This document shows, piece by piece, positions 8,535 through 17,016 of a DNA stretch of 64,000 nt (position 1 is its first letter; every line of letters begins with the position of its first letter). The notes below the pieces were generated by a model. It saw only the letters and a program-made list of their open reading frames with translations, had not been told where the DNA came from and ran no database searches. The DNA lies in NCBI RefSeq assembly GCF_020873875.1, contig NZ_JAHWGU010000008.1, forward strand, positions 186,001 through 250,000, given 5' to 3'. The translations under genes were made by a program, and so were the position numbers. The DNA comes from Actinoplanes sp. DH11. GTDB lineage: Bacteria; Actinomycetota; Actinomycetes; Mycobacteriales; Micromonosporaceae.

Positions 8535-9273
8535 GAGGGAAGGCGTCTGTTCCATGCGCACGACAATAGGCGCGCGACAACCGAGGGCGCGATCCATCGA
8601 CCGGGTATGAATCAGATTTCGGGGTTCACCCCCTGCCGTCGTTCACCTGGCTGCGTTAGTCAGACATCGACGGAGGCGTCGATCCGGATGTCGGCGGCCA
8701 CAACGTGGGCTGGCGTCGCTTGCACCAAGTTCACCGTTGCGGCTCGGGCCGCGGGCACTCCGATCAGCGGAGATCCGTACTCAGGTTCGACCGGCAACGC
8801 GAGGCGGATCTCTCAGCGCGGGCGGTGACCCATGCCGGTAGGGGCCAGCCTGTTGCCCCGGGTTGCCGGCTCACAGGGATCGCGGGCATCGGCCTGGCCC
8901 ACAAGGATCGGACCCGCCGCGAGCCTCGGCTGTGACCGACCCGCCTGGGATGCCGACGGCCCGCCAGCATTCACGGCTCCCCTCCCTCGCTGCAGGCGGA
9001 TACGACTACAGATGGATCACGGCATGACGTTTCACTGCGGCGGCGGGCCGGCGTAGGTGGATGGCGTTGCCCCTTCTCATCAGGCGTGCTCAAGATGTTG
9101 CGAAATACGGCCTGCTCTCGAAAGGTTGGTAAAAATGAGGGCGATTCGCGATGAGCCTTCATGGGCGCTACGCGGAACGCTTTAAGATCTTGTTACGGCT
9201 TCGCTGAGTAAGGTCGCGTTCACACATATCGAACGATTTGCTGGAACATGATCGAATAAACATAATACGGCCC
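8535..9273. other. Intergenic region upstream of the NACHT operon
   Basis: No supported gene. GC content falls over the last 150 bp (for example the run around 9255-9270), typical of a promoter region for the NACHT gene, but I cannot assign a clear -35/-10 pair. Confidence 0.35.
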
Positions 9274-12200
9274 ATGGACCGCCAAAGTCTGTGGCAAGCA
9301 ACGGGGCCTGCCCTGCTCGTGGCCGCACTGTCGATACTCGCAATCGTGACTGCGAAACGATCATTTGTTCACGTCGTGCAAACGTTCTCGGTCCGCCTCG
9401 GGCGGCGATCGTCCGGGCGGCTTCTGCCCAAACGGCTCGTCGGACGGTACCGCCGCGCCGTGCGGGACAACTTCGCACGCCATCGGCTCGGTTTCGTCAA
9501 CGAGCAGCCCAGCATGAGCACCGTCGACGTGATGAAGATCTATGTGCCGCTGGAGTACCAGGCCGGCGAGGAACGCAAGGATGTCTACAAGTGGCTGCGC
9601 CGCCAGATGCGGGTGGTCATCCTCGGACCTCCGGGCGCCGGTAAGTCGATGCTGCTCAAGCACTCGATGCTCATCTGGGCCGGGGAGAGCACTCCGCGGT
9701 CCGCGCGGTTGCCGGTGCTGATCGAACTGCATCGCTGCAACGCCAATGACGCCACCCTCGATCAGATGATCCACGAGGAGTTGGTGCGCAATGACACGCG
9801 GATGAGCCCGGACTTGCTGCACGTCGCGCTGCGCGAGGGCAAGTTGACGCTTCTGCTTGACGGCTTGGACGAGGTGGGTAAGGACGATCAGCGTCGAGTA
9901 GCAATGCTGCTGAGGGACTTCGCCCGCACCTACTCGGGTTGCCAGATGCTGGTGACGTGCCGGTCGGCCGCCTATTTCGGTCAGCTGCAGACCGAATTCG
10001 TGGATCATGTACAGGTGGCGGATTTCGACGACGCCAATATTCGGCGGTTTTTGAACAACTGGCCGGGCATGACCGATGCGGACTCGATGAAACTGTTTTC
10101 CGATCTGCAGCACAATCAGAATCTGATGCGTCTGGCGGCGAGTCCGCTGCTGCTGACCATGATCGCATACATTCACACCGAAGTGCTCGCGAAGAGCAGG
10201 CGTAGCCTGCCGGGCTCACGTCCGGCGTTCTATGAGATGGCCATCGACCATCTCCTGAAGCGTGATCATGACCTGGTACGCCACAAGTCCATTTCGGTCT
10301 ACGACTGGCAGGAGAAACTCGCCGTACTCCAGAGGATCGCGTTGACGTTGCAGGACACTCCGGCGAACCACCCTGACCGGCGGTCGATCGACCGTAATGA
10401 GCTCGTGGCCATCACCAAGCAGATACTGCCGGATCTCAACCTGGGCCCGGACCATGCGCAGAAGCTGATCGATGAGATCGACGAGCGCAGTCAGCTGCTG
10501 GTCAAGCTCGACAACCGCAGCTCCCGGTACGCCTTCCCGCACCTGACGCTGCAGGAGTATCTCGCCGCGGTGGAACTGACCGCGCAACCGGAGACGCTGC
10601 TGCAGCGCTACTTCACCGACCGGCCCGCGTGGCGCGAGACCGTCAAGCTGTGGTGCGGAGCGTCCAGCAGGGACTGCACCGACGTCGTACGCACCATCCT
10701 GAACACTGGTAACCACGCGGACCGAATCCTCGCCCTGGAGTGCCTGGCGGAGGTCAAGCGCATCGACGACTCCTTCGCGCGGCAGGTAATCGTGGATGCG
10801 ATGCGGTCGACGACCTCTCGCGGCTGGGACGAACGAGCGCTGACCGCTGCCTTCGCCGCGGTTGCCGCAGACGGCAGGCCGCGGGGCGCGTTCACCTTCA
10901 ACCTTCTCGTCGATCAGGCCAAGAGTGGTGAGGAGCCCGGTGCCCGGTGGTCGATGGCGGCTCTCGCCGGCACCCGGCTCCCTCGCGCCGCCGCGTTCTT
11001 GTCCGAACTCGCCGCGGGAGGCGACCCGCAGGCGCGGGCGGCCTTGCGGTCCATGGGGGAACAGGCCATCGCCGCGTTGACGTCCTGGGCGTGGGCGGGT
11101 TCGTTGCAGGCCCTCGACGACCTGGCTGTGGTGGCAACACCCGCAGCGAGCGAGGCGCTGACCTCCATGCTGTGGAACGACGACGCCAAAGCGGTCCGAT
11201 CGGCGTGGCATCTCGCGGCGCTCATCCAGAATTCCGAGATCGAGGCGAATCTTGCGCTGAGCGATGTCGGCGTCCGTGGCGACTGCAAACGACTGACCTG
11301 GGTGTGGCAGCCGTTTCACCGCGAGGGCGCGGGCAAGTTCCAGATCATCGTCGAGCGCATCGCTCATCTCATCGACCAGGGGGACGTCAATCAGATTCCA
11401 CCGGAGGTCAAGCAGATCGACCCTCGGTTGGCGATTCCGCTGGGCATCGTCGCCGCCGTGTCCCAGCTGAAGCCTGTTGACACCGCGCCGAGCGAGGAAC
11501 TCATGCGGGAGTTCCAGTCTCTCGGCCTCAATGTCAGGCAGTTCCCGCATTGGCTGGCGGGCGAACGGGCCTTGAGCTCTTTCTATCAGACCACAATGCC
11601 TGCCCGTGTCGCCTCCGTCTGCGATCACATTCTGGACGCCCATGGTGTCGATCCGTACCGCAAGCGCATCATTCGGATGCTCGACGACCGGACCTATGCC
11701 GAAGCGATCGTGCGGGTGTTCTGCCGCTTTCGGCCGAAGGCGTCGAAAGAACAGTGGGGCACCGTGCAGGACGCTCCAGCCAAACCGCGTCTGCTGAAGC
11801 TGTGTACGTACCTGTCGATCGGGTTCTTGGTGTCCTGCCTCGTGGTGCTGGGCGTAGGCCGCGCCGTCGGCACGGTTTTCGGCTTCTGGCCCTGGGGGCC
11901 GGCCAGTCTCAGTGCGGTGGTCGCCGTCCTGGTCGTGCCGGTTCTGGGGATCGCACTGTTCGCTTTCATCAACGATATCTTCGACGCTTTCGATTTCGCC
12001 GATCCCCTCGTGGACTACCTGGAAGAAAAGGTCGTGGACCGGTATCAATGGGCGGGCACACTGGTCGCCGCCATCTCGGTCAGCGGCCTGACAACGCTGG
12101 CGTTGAGCGCCGTCGCCGGCTGGACGAACTGGCCGATCGCCATCGCCATGCTGATCGCACTCGCGTCCCAATCCGCATTCCTGATGCTGCGCTACCGCCG

Positions 12201-12297
12201 ACGGATATCTGACATCGACAACGCGCTGCGCCCGATCCGAGACCGCGCCCAGCTCAACGTGTCCAACCGTTTGTCGATCATCGGCAACAGCTTGTGA
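9274..12297 (+). CDS. Membrane-anchored NACHT (STAND) NTPase
   Basis: 1007 aa from ATG 9274; a TTG at 9238 is the alternative. Residues 10-26 form an N-terminal membrane helix. The NACHT NTPase follows: Walker A GPPGAGKSMLLKHS near residue 120, Walker B LTLLLDGLDEVGK near 190, and a sensor segment MLVTCRSAAYFGQ near 230. The middle is helical and repeat-like (about 480-760) and could be a sensor. Four membrane helices lie near the C-terminus (about 850-920 and 930-990). Bacterial NACHT proteins include anti-phage effectors; membrane helices would fit a membrane-disrupting effector. The stop overlaps the GTG of the next gene by 3 nt, so the two form one operon. Confidence 0.85.
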   Translation: MDRQSLWQATGPALLVAALSILAIVTAKRSFVHVVQTFSVRLGRRSSGRLLPKRLVGRYRRAVRDNFARHRLGFVNEQPSMSTVDVMKIYVPLEYQAGEERKDVYKWLRRQMRVVILGPPGAGKSMLLKHSMLIWAGESTPRSARLPVLIELHRCNANDATLDQMIHEELVRNDTRMSPDLLHVALREGKLTLLLDGLDEVGKDDQRRVAMLLRDFARTYSGCQMLVTCRSAAYFGQLQTEFVDHVQVADFDDANIRRFLNNWPGMTDADSMKLFSDLQHNQNLMRLAASPLLLTMIAYIHTEVLAKSRRSLPGSRPAFYEMAIDHLLKRDHDLVRHKSISVYDWQEKLAVLQRIALTLQDTPANHPDRRSIDRNELVAITKQILPDLNLGPDHAQKLIDEIDERSQLLVKLDNRSSRYAFPHLTLQEYLAAVELTAQPETLLQRYFTDRPAWRETVKLWCGASSRDCTDVVRTILNTGNHADRILALECLAEVKRIDDSFARQVIVDAMRSTTSRGWDERALTAAFAAVAADGRPRGAFTFNLLVDQAKSGEEPGARWSMAALAGTRLPRAAAFLSELAAGGDPQARAALRSMGEQAIAALTSWAWAGSLQALDDLAVVATPAASEALTSMLWNDDAKAVRSAWHLAALIQNSEIEANLALSDVGVRGDCKRLTWVWQPFHREGAGKFQIIVERIAHLIDQGDVNQIPPEVKQIDPRLAIPLGIVAAVSQLKPVDTAPSEELMREFQSLGLNVRQFPHWLAGERALSSFYQTTMPARVASVCDHILDAHGVDPYRKRIIRMLDDRTYAEAIVRVFCRFRPKASKEQWGTVQDAPAKPRLLKLCTYLSIGFLVSCLVVLGVGRAVGTVFGFWPWGPASLSAVVAVLVVPVLGIALFAFINDIFDAFDFADPLVDYLEEKVVDRYQWAGTLVAAISVSGLTTLALSAVAGWTNWPIAIAMLIALASQSAFLMLRYRRRISDIDNALRPIRDRAQLNVSNRLSIIGNSL

Positions 12298-13058
12298 ACC
12301 AATACACCGACCCCAAGGACGATCTCATGCCGGACACCACTGACCACCGACGGCAGGCCAACTCCACGGCACGGGCCCGGGCCTGCCGTGCCGGCCTTCT
12401 GCACTGGTTCCATCAGCAGCGGATCGCGAAGACGCACCTGCCGATCACCGAGGAGTTCACCAAGGGCGACGACGCCGTGTGGGAAGGCGTTCGCTTCTCC
12501 TCCGTCGAGGTGCAGGACGCCGCCGAGTACCTTGCCGACAAAGCTCTAATCAAGGGCGTCACCGTCGCCCAACTTCGTGGCCCGATCCGAGCGGAGATCA
12601 CCACGGCCGGCATCGACTGCGTCACCGATTGGAACAGCGACGTGGCTGAGTACCTGCGCAACCAGCGTGGCTACGCTCCGACCATCAACCAGGGCCCGGT
12701 GTTTCACGGCAACACTCACGGAGGGCAATGGGCGTGGGGCAACCGCGACGTGACACAGACCCACACCGTTCAGGAGATCGCCCCCGGATTCGAGCCGCTG
12801 GCACAAGCTGTCGCCGCGATCCTGAAAGAACTACCCGCCTATGGCCTCGACGCCGACGACAGACAGGACGCCGAGGACGCCGCCAACGAGGTACTCGCCG
12901 AGATCAGCCGGGAAGAACCGGAGCCACGCCGGGTACGTCGAGCCGTGGCCGCTCTGCGCGGATTCCTCATGCCTGTCGCTGCCACCGCCGCACGCAGCGA
13001 GGTGCAGGTTCTCGCCCAGCACGGCATCGACCAACTCAACGCCGCCATCGGCTTGTGA
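12294..13058 (+). CDS. Partner protein of the NACHT NTPase, unknown function
   Basis: 254 aa starting at GTG 12294, overlapping the NACHT stop (GTGA); ATG 12327 is an alternative. Residues about 30-120 look like a winged-helix or helical domain. The centre carries GPVFHGNTHGGQWAWGN followed by RDVTQTHTVQ, a short Gly/Asn/His-rich beta-like segment. The rest (about 155-254) is a helical, charged domain suited to oligomerisation. I do not recognise the family. Strict coupling to the NACHT gene suggests sensor, regulator or inhibitor of that protein. Confidence 0.75.
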   Translation: MNQYTDPKDDLMPDTTDHRRQANSTARARACRAGLLHWFHQQRIAKTHLPITEEFTKGDDAVWEGVRFSSVEVQDAAEYLADKALIKGVTVAQLRGPIRAEITTAGIDCVTDWNSDVAEYLRNQRGYAPTINQGPVFHGNTHGGQWAWGNRDVTQTHTVQEIAPGFEPLAQAVAAILKELPAYGLDADDRQDAEDAANEVLAEISREEPEPRRVRRAVAALRGFLMPVAATAARSEVQVLAQHGIDQLNAAIGL

Positions 13059-13870
13059 CGCCCCACCGCAGCCCAGCGTCATGGGTATGTCCGCAGCGCC
13101 CCGAACCCAGAGATATTGGCGCGACGAGGACTGAAGCCGCTTGCTGTCGCGGCCATCCGGCGTGGAAGAGTCGCCAGCAGAATTCGTTTCTCGCCGACGA
13201 GCTGATAGTCAGGGAGGCTGCGGATAGCGAAGGCGGGCCCGCGATGCGCTGCTGATGAACGGCTACGGCAGGTCGCGCTCTGCCGTAGTCCTAGCCGCAA
13301 GTCGACAACGAGCGCCAGCGCCCTCGCAGAAGACAACGCTCACTGTCGGGTTGACCGGGCCACGATAAGCCCATCCAACACCGGACCATCTCTGCGAGGC
13401 CAGGCCGGCAAGCCCTGCGTGATCCGCGGGTGCGGGATAGCAACGCCTCGGACTCAGGTGAGCCCGCGAGGGCCGGTCTGCGTACCGGATCCGGACGATG
13501 GCGAATTGCCGATCTTGGGCCGGTGCCGATGAAGGTCTTCACCCGCCGACGGAAATGCCAGTCGGAGCCGCTCACTAATTCATATTGACGCCAGCACCTG
13601 CTGCTGTTCACAATAGATGGCACGATCGATGCATCGCACGACCACCGCGAAATTAGATGCACCTTCGAGCACTGCCATCTAACGTCTCCCCCGCACCCTC
13701 ACGAAGCAAGGAGCAGCCCGATGCGTCGCTGGCACGCCGAATCACACTCGCAGCCGACGCTGTCGGGTACGGCCGCCTGCTCCTTCGGGGCAGGTCACGA
13801 GCAGATCGACAGTACCGAGCCCACCGCCGGGAGGCGCACCTAGCGCCCGCCGAAGCGCCCAGCGCCGAAG
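13059..13870. other. Intergenic region between NACHT operon and tRNA genes
   Basis: About 0.8 kb without a supported gene. Open frames on both strands lack ribosome sites and family motifs. It ends in a strong terminator-like hairpin at 13871-13899, so some rightward transcript, possibly non-coding, may cross it. Confidence 0.35.
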
Positions 13871-13899
13871 CCGCCTCCCGCACCGGGACGGCGGTTTTT
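13871..13899 (+). terminator. Rho-independent-type terminator upstream of tRNA-Trp
   Basis: CCGCCTCCCG pairs with CGGGACGGCGG around a CAC loop (one bulged G), followed by a run of five T. It separates upstream transcription from the tRNA genes. Confidence 0.65.
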
Positions 13900-13922
13900 C
13901 TGTTTCACCGACAATTGCTTAT

Positions 13923-13996
13923 AGGGGTGTGGCGCAATGGGGTAGCGCAGCGGCCTCCAAATCCGAAGGTTGCAGGTTCGAATCCTGTCACCCCTG
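13923..13996 (+). tRNA. tRNA-Trp (anticodon CCA) with weakened anticodon stem
   Basis: Cloverleaf of 74 nt: acceptor AGGGGTG/CACCCCT, D-stem GCGC/GCGC, anticodon loop CTCCAAA, T-arm GCAGG-TTCGAAT-CCTGT, discriminator G, no encoded CCA. The anticodon stem is GCGGC/TCCGA, with only three Watson-Crick pairs and mismatches at both ends (27-43 and 31-39). The rest resembles standard actinobacterial tRNA-Trp. It could be an element-borne or decaying extra copy. Confidence 0.85.
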
Positions 13997-14664
13997 CTTT
14001 CGTGTCCCCCGCGGCACCGTGCGGGCCGGACTCGCCTTTTGCGAATTCTACAGTGTGATGGCATGGAACTCTCGCCGCCGGGGGCCCGCCGCGAGCCCGC
14101 CGCCGGGGACACGACCCGTGTTGCACCGCGCCAGCCGCCGCACAATTCGGTCAACACGCTCGGGTGCAGCAGGGAAAACGCCGCTGCTGCGTGGCGGCGG
14201 TGCAGATCAAACTCAGTCGTTCCAGGAAGGAGACACACCGGTCCACAGGCGATTCGCCACGTCAGCTGGCTGAAGCGCCAAGGCGAGGCGTTGTGGTGTG
14301 GGCCTGCACGGATCGCGGCGATCGGTGCTGGCGGACATAACCCGTCGTCCCGATGTCTGCATGCCCTGAGACACCACAGGCACACGATCCGGACGATGCC
14401 GTCCCGAGATGGGCGCTGCCGTTGTAAGCGGGTAGCACGGCAGCGCGGACGAGCAGCGCAGATGCACCGGTCGACCGCCGTGCGCGCCTCGGCACCGCCG
14501 ATAGGAAAGAGGAGCACTCCTTGACGACGCCGGCACTGGAGCCGTCGTCAGACGACGGCCCTGCAGGTAGAACCAGCCGCCCCGGCGTGACAGGCACTCG
14601 ACTGTCGATCGAGCGGGCGCGGGTTCGCGCCCCGCCGGTGGCGCGCAGCAAGCAACACGAACTG
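13997..14664. other. Spacer between tRNA genes
   Basis: No protein gene is supported. It contains a perfect 10-bp inverted repeat (14413-14422 with 14437-14446, 14-nt loop) and a tRNA-Asp-like half structure at 14597-14642 whose acceptor stem does not close. Confidence 0.4.
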
Positions 14665-14747
14665 GGAAGCGTGGCCGAGCGGCCTATGGCACCGCCCTGC
14701 TAAGGCGGATCGGGAAACCGACGGAGGTTCGAATCCTCCCGCTTCCG
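14665..14747 (+). tRNA. tRNA-Ser (anticodon GCT)
   Basis: Type II cloverleaf: acceptor GGAAGCG/CGCTTCC, D-arm GCC/GGC, anticodon stem CCGCC/GGCGG with loop CTGCTAA, long variable arm TCGGGAAACCGA, T-arm GGAGG-TTCGAAT-CCTCC, discriminator G. All stems pair fully. Confidence 0.93.
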
Positions 14748-14886
14748 CATATCGACCGGACCATCCCGGGCCACGACAGTGAGACGGCTTCCGGCAGCAG
14801 GGGCAGCAGTTCGCCGCTGCCGCCGGTGGCGTCGAGGCCCGCCCGGGGCGCGGAGCAGGAAAGTTCGAGTCTCTCCGCTCAGACCC

Positions 14887-14969
14887 GGAGAATGGCGCCC
14901 AGTGGTGGGCAACCGGCCTCGAAAGCCGGGCCGTCGGCAACGGCGAGGGTTCGACTCCTTCATTCTCCG
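14887..14969 (+). tRNA. tRNA-Ser (anticodon CGA)
   Basis: Type II cloverleaf: acceptor GGAGAAT/ATTCTCC, anticodon stem CCGGC/GCCGG with loop CTCGAAA, variable arm GCCG..CGGC, T-arm GAGGG-TTCGACT-CCTTC (one G-T pair), discriminator G. It lies about 140 bp after the first tRNA-Ser gene on the same strand. Confidence 0.92.
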
Positions 14970-15284
14970 CTCGTACACCAGTAACTCAGCAGGAGGCGAT
15001 CGGTTCCTCGGAGACAACAATCCCCTCCTGGCGGGCGCACGCGGTTGTTACGCAGCCCACGCGGGTTACTCAACCAGACCGTCAGGAGGCTCGACTCCGG
15101 TCGCTGGCGCCTTCACCGTCAGCTTTTCGGCGGCAAAACGAACGCGGCGCTGACCACGCCGGGCGGCACCAGCGCCTCGTGCCACAGAGGGGTGGTACCG
15201 CGCGGCGTGGGCACAGCACGGTGAACCAGCGCCAAATTCTGGCGGGTCTGGAGGTCCCCGGACGCGGCCCCGGTACGCCGCCAC

Positions 15285-15509
15285 CTATGCCTTGGGCGCC
15301 CGGCCGGACTGGCGCTCGGCTCCTGGCCCGGAAAGATAAGGTTCAAAAAAGCCGCTGCCGGCATAGCCGGACAGCGGCTGGGCGTGTTCCGTCAGCAGGG
15401 CGCGGACATCCGCAACCGAGGCGTCCGGCTTCATCGCGTAGTTCAGGGCCGCCGCGCCGGAGACGACAGCGGCCGCCGGGGACGAACCGCGGATGCCGCG
15501 CCATGGCAG
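15285..15509 (-). pseudogene. C-terminal relic of a subtilisin-like (S8) serine protease
   Basis: A start-less minus frame reads RGSSPAAAVVSGAAAL, then DASVADVRALLTEHAQPLSGYAG. This matches the end of S8 peptidases, where the catalytic Ser lies in a GTSxAAP motif followed by an alanine-rich helix and a G-x-G turn. Upstream of 15512 the frame is closed, so the catalytic Asp and His portions are gone. The GCCGCTG/CAGCGGC palindrome at about 15350-15378 with six T on the minus strand lies inside this frame. Confidence 0.5.
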
Positions 15510-15532
15510 TCAAGAGGTTTGGATGGCCAACT

Positions 15533-15577
15533 GTCACGTGACGCCTATCTCGCACAAGGGCCGCGAGACGCTACGAT
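15533..15577 (+). promoter_or_regulatory. Palindromic operator candidate and -10 box of the GntR gene
   Basis: A perfect 10-bp palindrome GTCACGTGAC (15533-15542) lies upstream of a -10-like TACGAT (15572-15577). The ATG at 15584 follows only 6 nt after the -10, so the transcript is probably leaderless. The palindrome is a reasonable autoregulatory site for the GntR-type protein. Confidence 0.45.
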
Positions 15578-15583
15578 CCCTTC

Positions 15584-16162
15584 ATGCCACACGACCCCGA
15601 CGACAAACGCGCCCTATTCCAACGGGTCGTCGACGACATCCTCGACCAGATCCGCGACGGACGCCTTCACCCCAACGACCCACTCCCCTCGGCCCGCAAG
15701 ATGGCCGACCTCTACGGCGTCGCCTCCATGACCGCCCAACGCGCCCTACGCGAACTCCAGAACCGGCGCATCACCTACAGCGTCGCCGGCAAAGGCACGT
15801 TCGTACACCCCGACGCCTTCGACCTACTCCGCGGCGCAGTCCTGCAAGAACCCATCGCAGACCCCGAGCTACGCGGACGGGTCGCCGCCTACCTCACCGA
15901 ACAGCAGGCCATCACAGCCCGACACCACGGCGCTCGCACGCTCGAAGACAAAGACGCAGCGCTGCACGACCTGCTCCGGCATGCAGACACTCACGGCCGG
16001 CTCATCGACGATGTGATCAAATACCACGCCGACCACGGCAACTACGCCAAACCACCCGCGCACATGATCCGCGACGACGCTCCCGGCGCCCAGGACGAGC
16101 CACCCGCCAAACCACCGCAGAACGGCACGAAGACTCGCCGCCCGCGCAAGCCCACCACCTGA
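15584..16162 (+). CDS. GntR-family regulator, KorSA-like
   Basis: 192 aa. An N-terminal winged HTH of GntR type spans residues about 8-75 (IRDGRLHPNDPLPSARKMA; SMTAQRALRELQNRRI; VAGKGTFV). The C-terminal part is helical and ends in a basic proline-rich tail, with no recognisable metabolite-binding domain. This layout matches KorSA-type regulators that control transfer of actinomycete integrative elements. No ribosome site is visible; a TACGAT box 6 nt before the ATG suggests a leaderless message. Confidence 0.8.
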   Translation: MPHDPDDKRALFQRVVDDILDQIRDGRLHPNDPLPSARKMADLYGVASMTAQRALRELQNRRITYSVAGKGTFVHPDAFDLLRGAVLQEPIADPELRGRVAAYLTEQQAITARHHGARTLEDKDAALHDLLRHADTHGRLIDDVIKYHADHGNYAKPPAHMIRDDAPGAQDEPPAKPPQNGTKTRRPRKPTT

Positions 16163-16203
16163 TCACGGTGGAGCTGGTCCAAAACTGCTTCACGTAATCA
16201 AGA

Positions 16204-16225
16204 CGGCCCGGCTGACGCCGGGCCG
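16204..16225 (+). terminator. Hairpin terminator after the GntR gene
   Basis: CGGCCCGG and CCGGGCCG form a perfect 8-bp stem with a 6-nt loop 41 bp after the GntR stop. There is no T-run, as is common in high-GC actinobacteria. Confidence 0.55.
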
Positions 16226-16614
16226 CGCGCACGCGCTACAGGCCTACGGCCCCGCGCGCACGCCCAGCGATACCGAACCGCCGCCAGAAGAAGCAGACGA
16301 TCTGCCGAGCGACGGCATGACGATCGCCGGGACACCCCCGTACCCCCGCGACGCACATTCGGCGATCGACGCCGCATCACTACGCGGTACGCGGCACGCC
16401 AATGACCGAACGGCTACCCAGTGCGAAAACATCGAAGTTCTTGGATTTGGATCCTCACATGACGGCAACGGTGACGGCAACCCAAGCGGACCGGGTCAAC
16501 CATCGACACCCTTCCATCACGGATCGTCACCGTCGATCATTGCGCCGGAAGGGGCCAAACAACGCCAGTCAACAGCATCGCTTGGCCCTCCGCGCATTGG
16601 CTAGGCCTACGCCA
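16226..16614. other. Intergenic region between GntR gene and toxin locus
   Basis: A plus-strand frame (16317-16604) is open and proline/serine-rich but has no ribosome site; I do not support it. Otherwise empty, with GC dropping toward the immunity gene. Confidence 0.35.
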
Positions 16615-17010
16615 TTAAGGTCGCTCTCGCGAACGCTGCACGAATATCCCTACGTCCTCAAGTGCGTTATTTGCCCGCGAGGAAAGGGACGGATCAGTTT
16701 GCATTTCTTCCAGTCGAGAAACAACACCGCCTGAAATCGCCCGATGAATACGGGCCACATGACCCAAACAAATTACCGCCAACTGCTTTATCTGAAGATC
16801 GAAATCGCCGTCAATTACACCTAGAAGCACGCCTTCAATCCAACTCCGATCGCTCTCGTGATTAACCAATGAGAGCAATGCTTCAGTCGCCCGCGGCACG
16901 TCGCCGCTCGCAACCTCTGCCATCATATCTGCACGCCAGGCCAGGTCGACCTGCGGCGAGTCTCCATCATTCACCTTAAATCCAAACCTTACTCGTGCGG
17001 CGGTATGCAT
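16615..17010 (-). CDS. HEAT-repeat-like immunity protein candidate
   Basis: 131 aa, start 6 bp after the stop of the RHS toxin gene, on the same strand: the classic place for a polymorphic-toxin immunity gene. Residues about 25-125 are helical with a repeating pattern (ATEALLSLVNHE; QLAVICLGHVARIH; RANNALEDVGIF) like short HEAT-type immunity proteins. The local GC content is visibly lower than in neighbours, common for exchanged toxin/immunity cassettes. It should bind and block the C-terminal toxin domain encoded just upstream. Confidence 0.65.
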   Translation of the reverse strand: MHTAARVRFGFKVNDGDSPQVDLAWRADMMAEVASGDVPRATEALLSLVNHESDRSWIEGVLLGVIDGDFDLQIKQLAVICLGHVARIHRAISGGVVSRLEEMQTDPSLSSRANNALEDVGIFVQRSRERP

Positions 17011-17016
17011 CGGTCG

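Noticed and set aside
10216..12171. 651-aa antisense open frame within the NACHT gene
   Set aside because: It mirrors the coding strand of a clear NACHT/membrane protein; composition is His/Arg/Gln-rich without motifs. GC-rich genes often leave the opposite frame open.
14413..14446. Perfect 10-bp inverted repeat considered as a tRNA-Tyr anticodon region or terminator
   Set aside because: No T-arm or acceptor can be placed and no T-run follows; left as an unexplained hairpin.
14780..14885. Possible further tRNA around a TTCGAGT loop
   Set aside because: The T-loop is canonical, but the T-stem has an A-C mismatch and no 5' acceptor or 7-nt anticodon loop can be fitted.
15000..15115. tRNA-like sequence with GGCTCGACTCC
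   Set aside because: The T-arm stem does not pair and no anticodon arm fits; only nested hairpins remain.
15346..15381. Minus-strand terminator (GCCGCTG..CAGCGGC plus six T)
   Set aside because: It lies within the S8 protease-like relic frame with no intact gene ending there; coding explains the palindrome about as well.
16317..16604. 95-aa plus-strand frame after the GntR gene
   Set aside because: Serine/proline-rich without motif or ribosome site; it follows the terminator hairpin.
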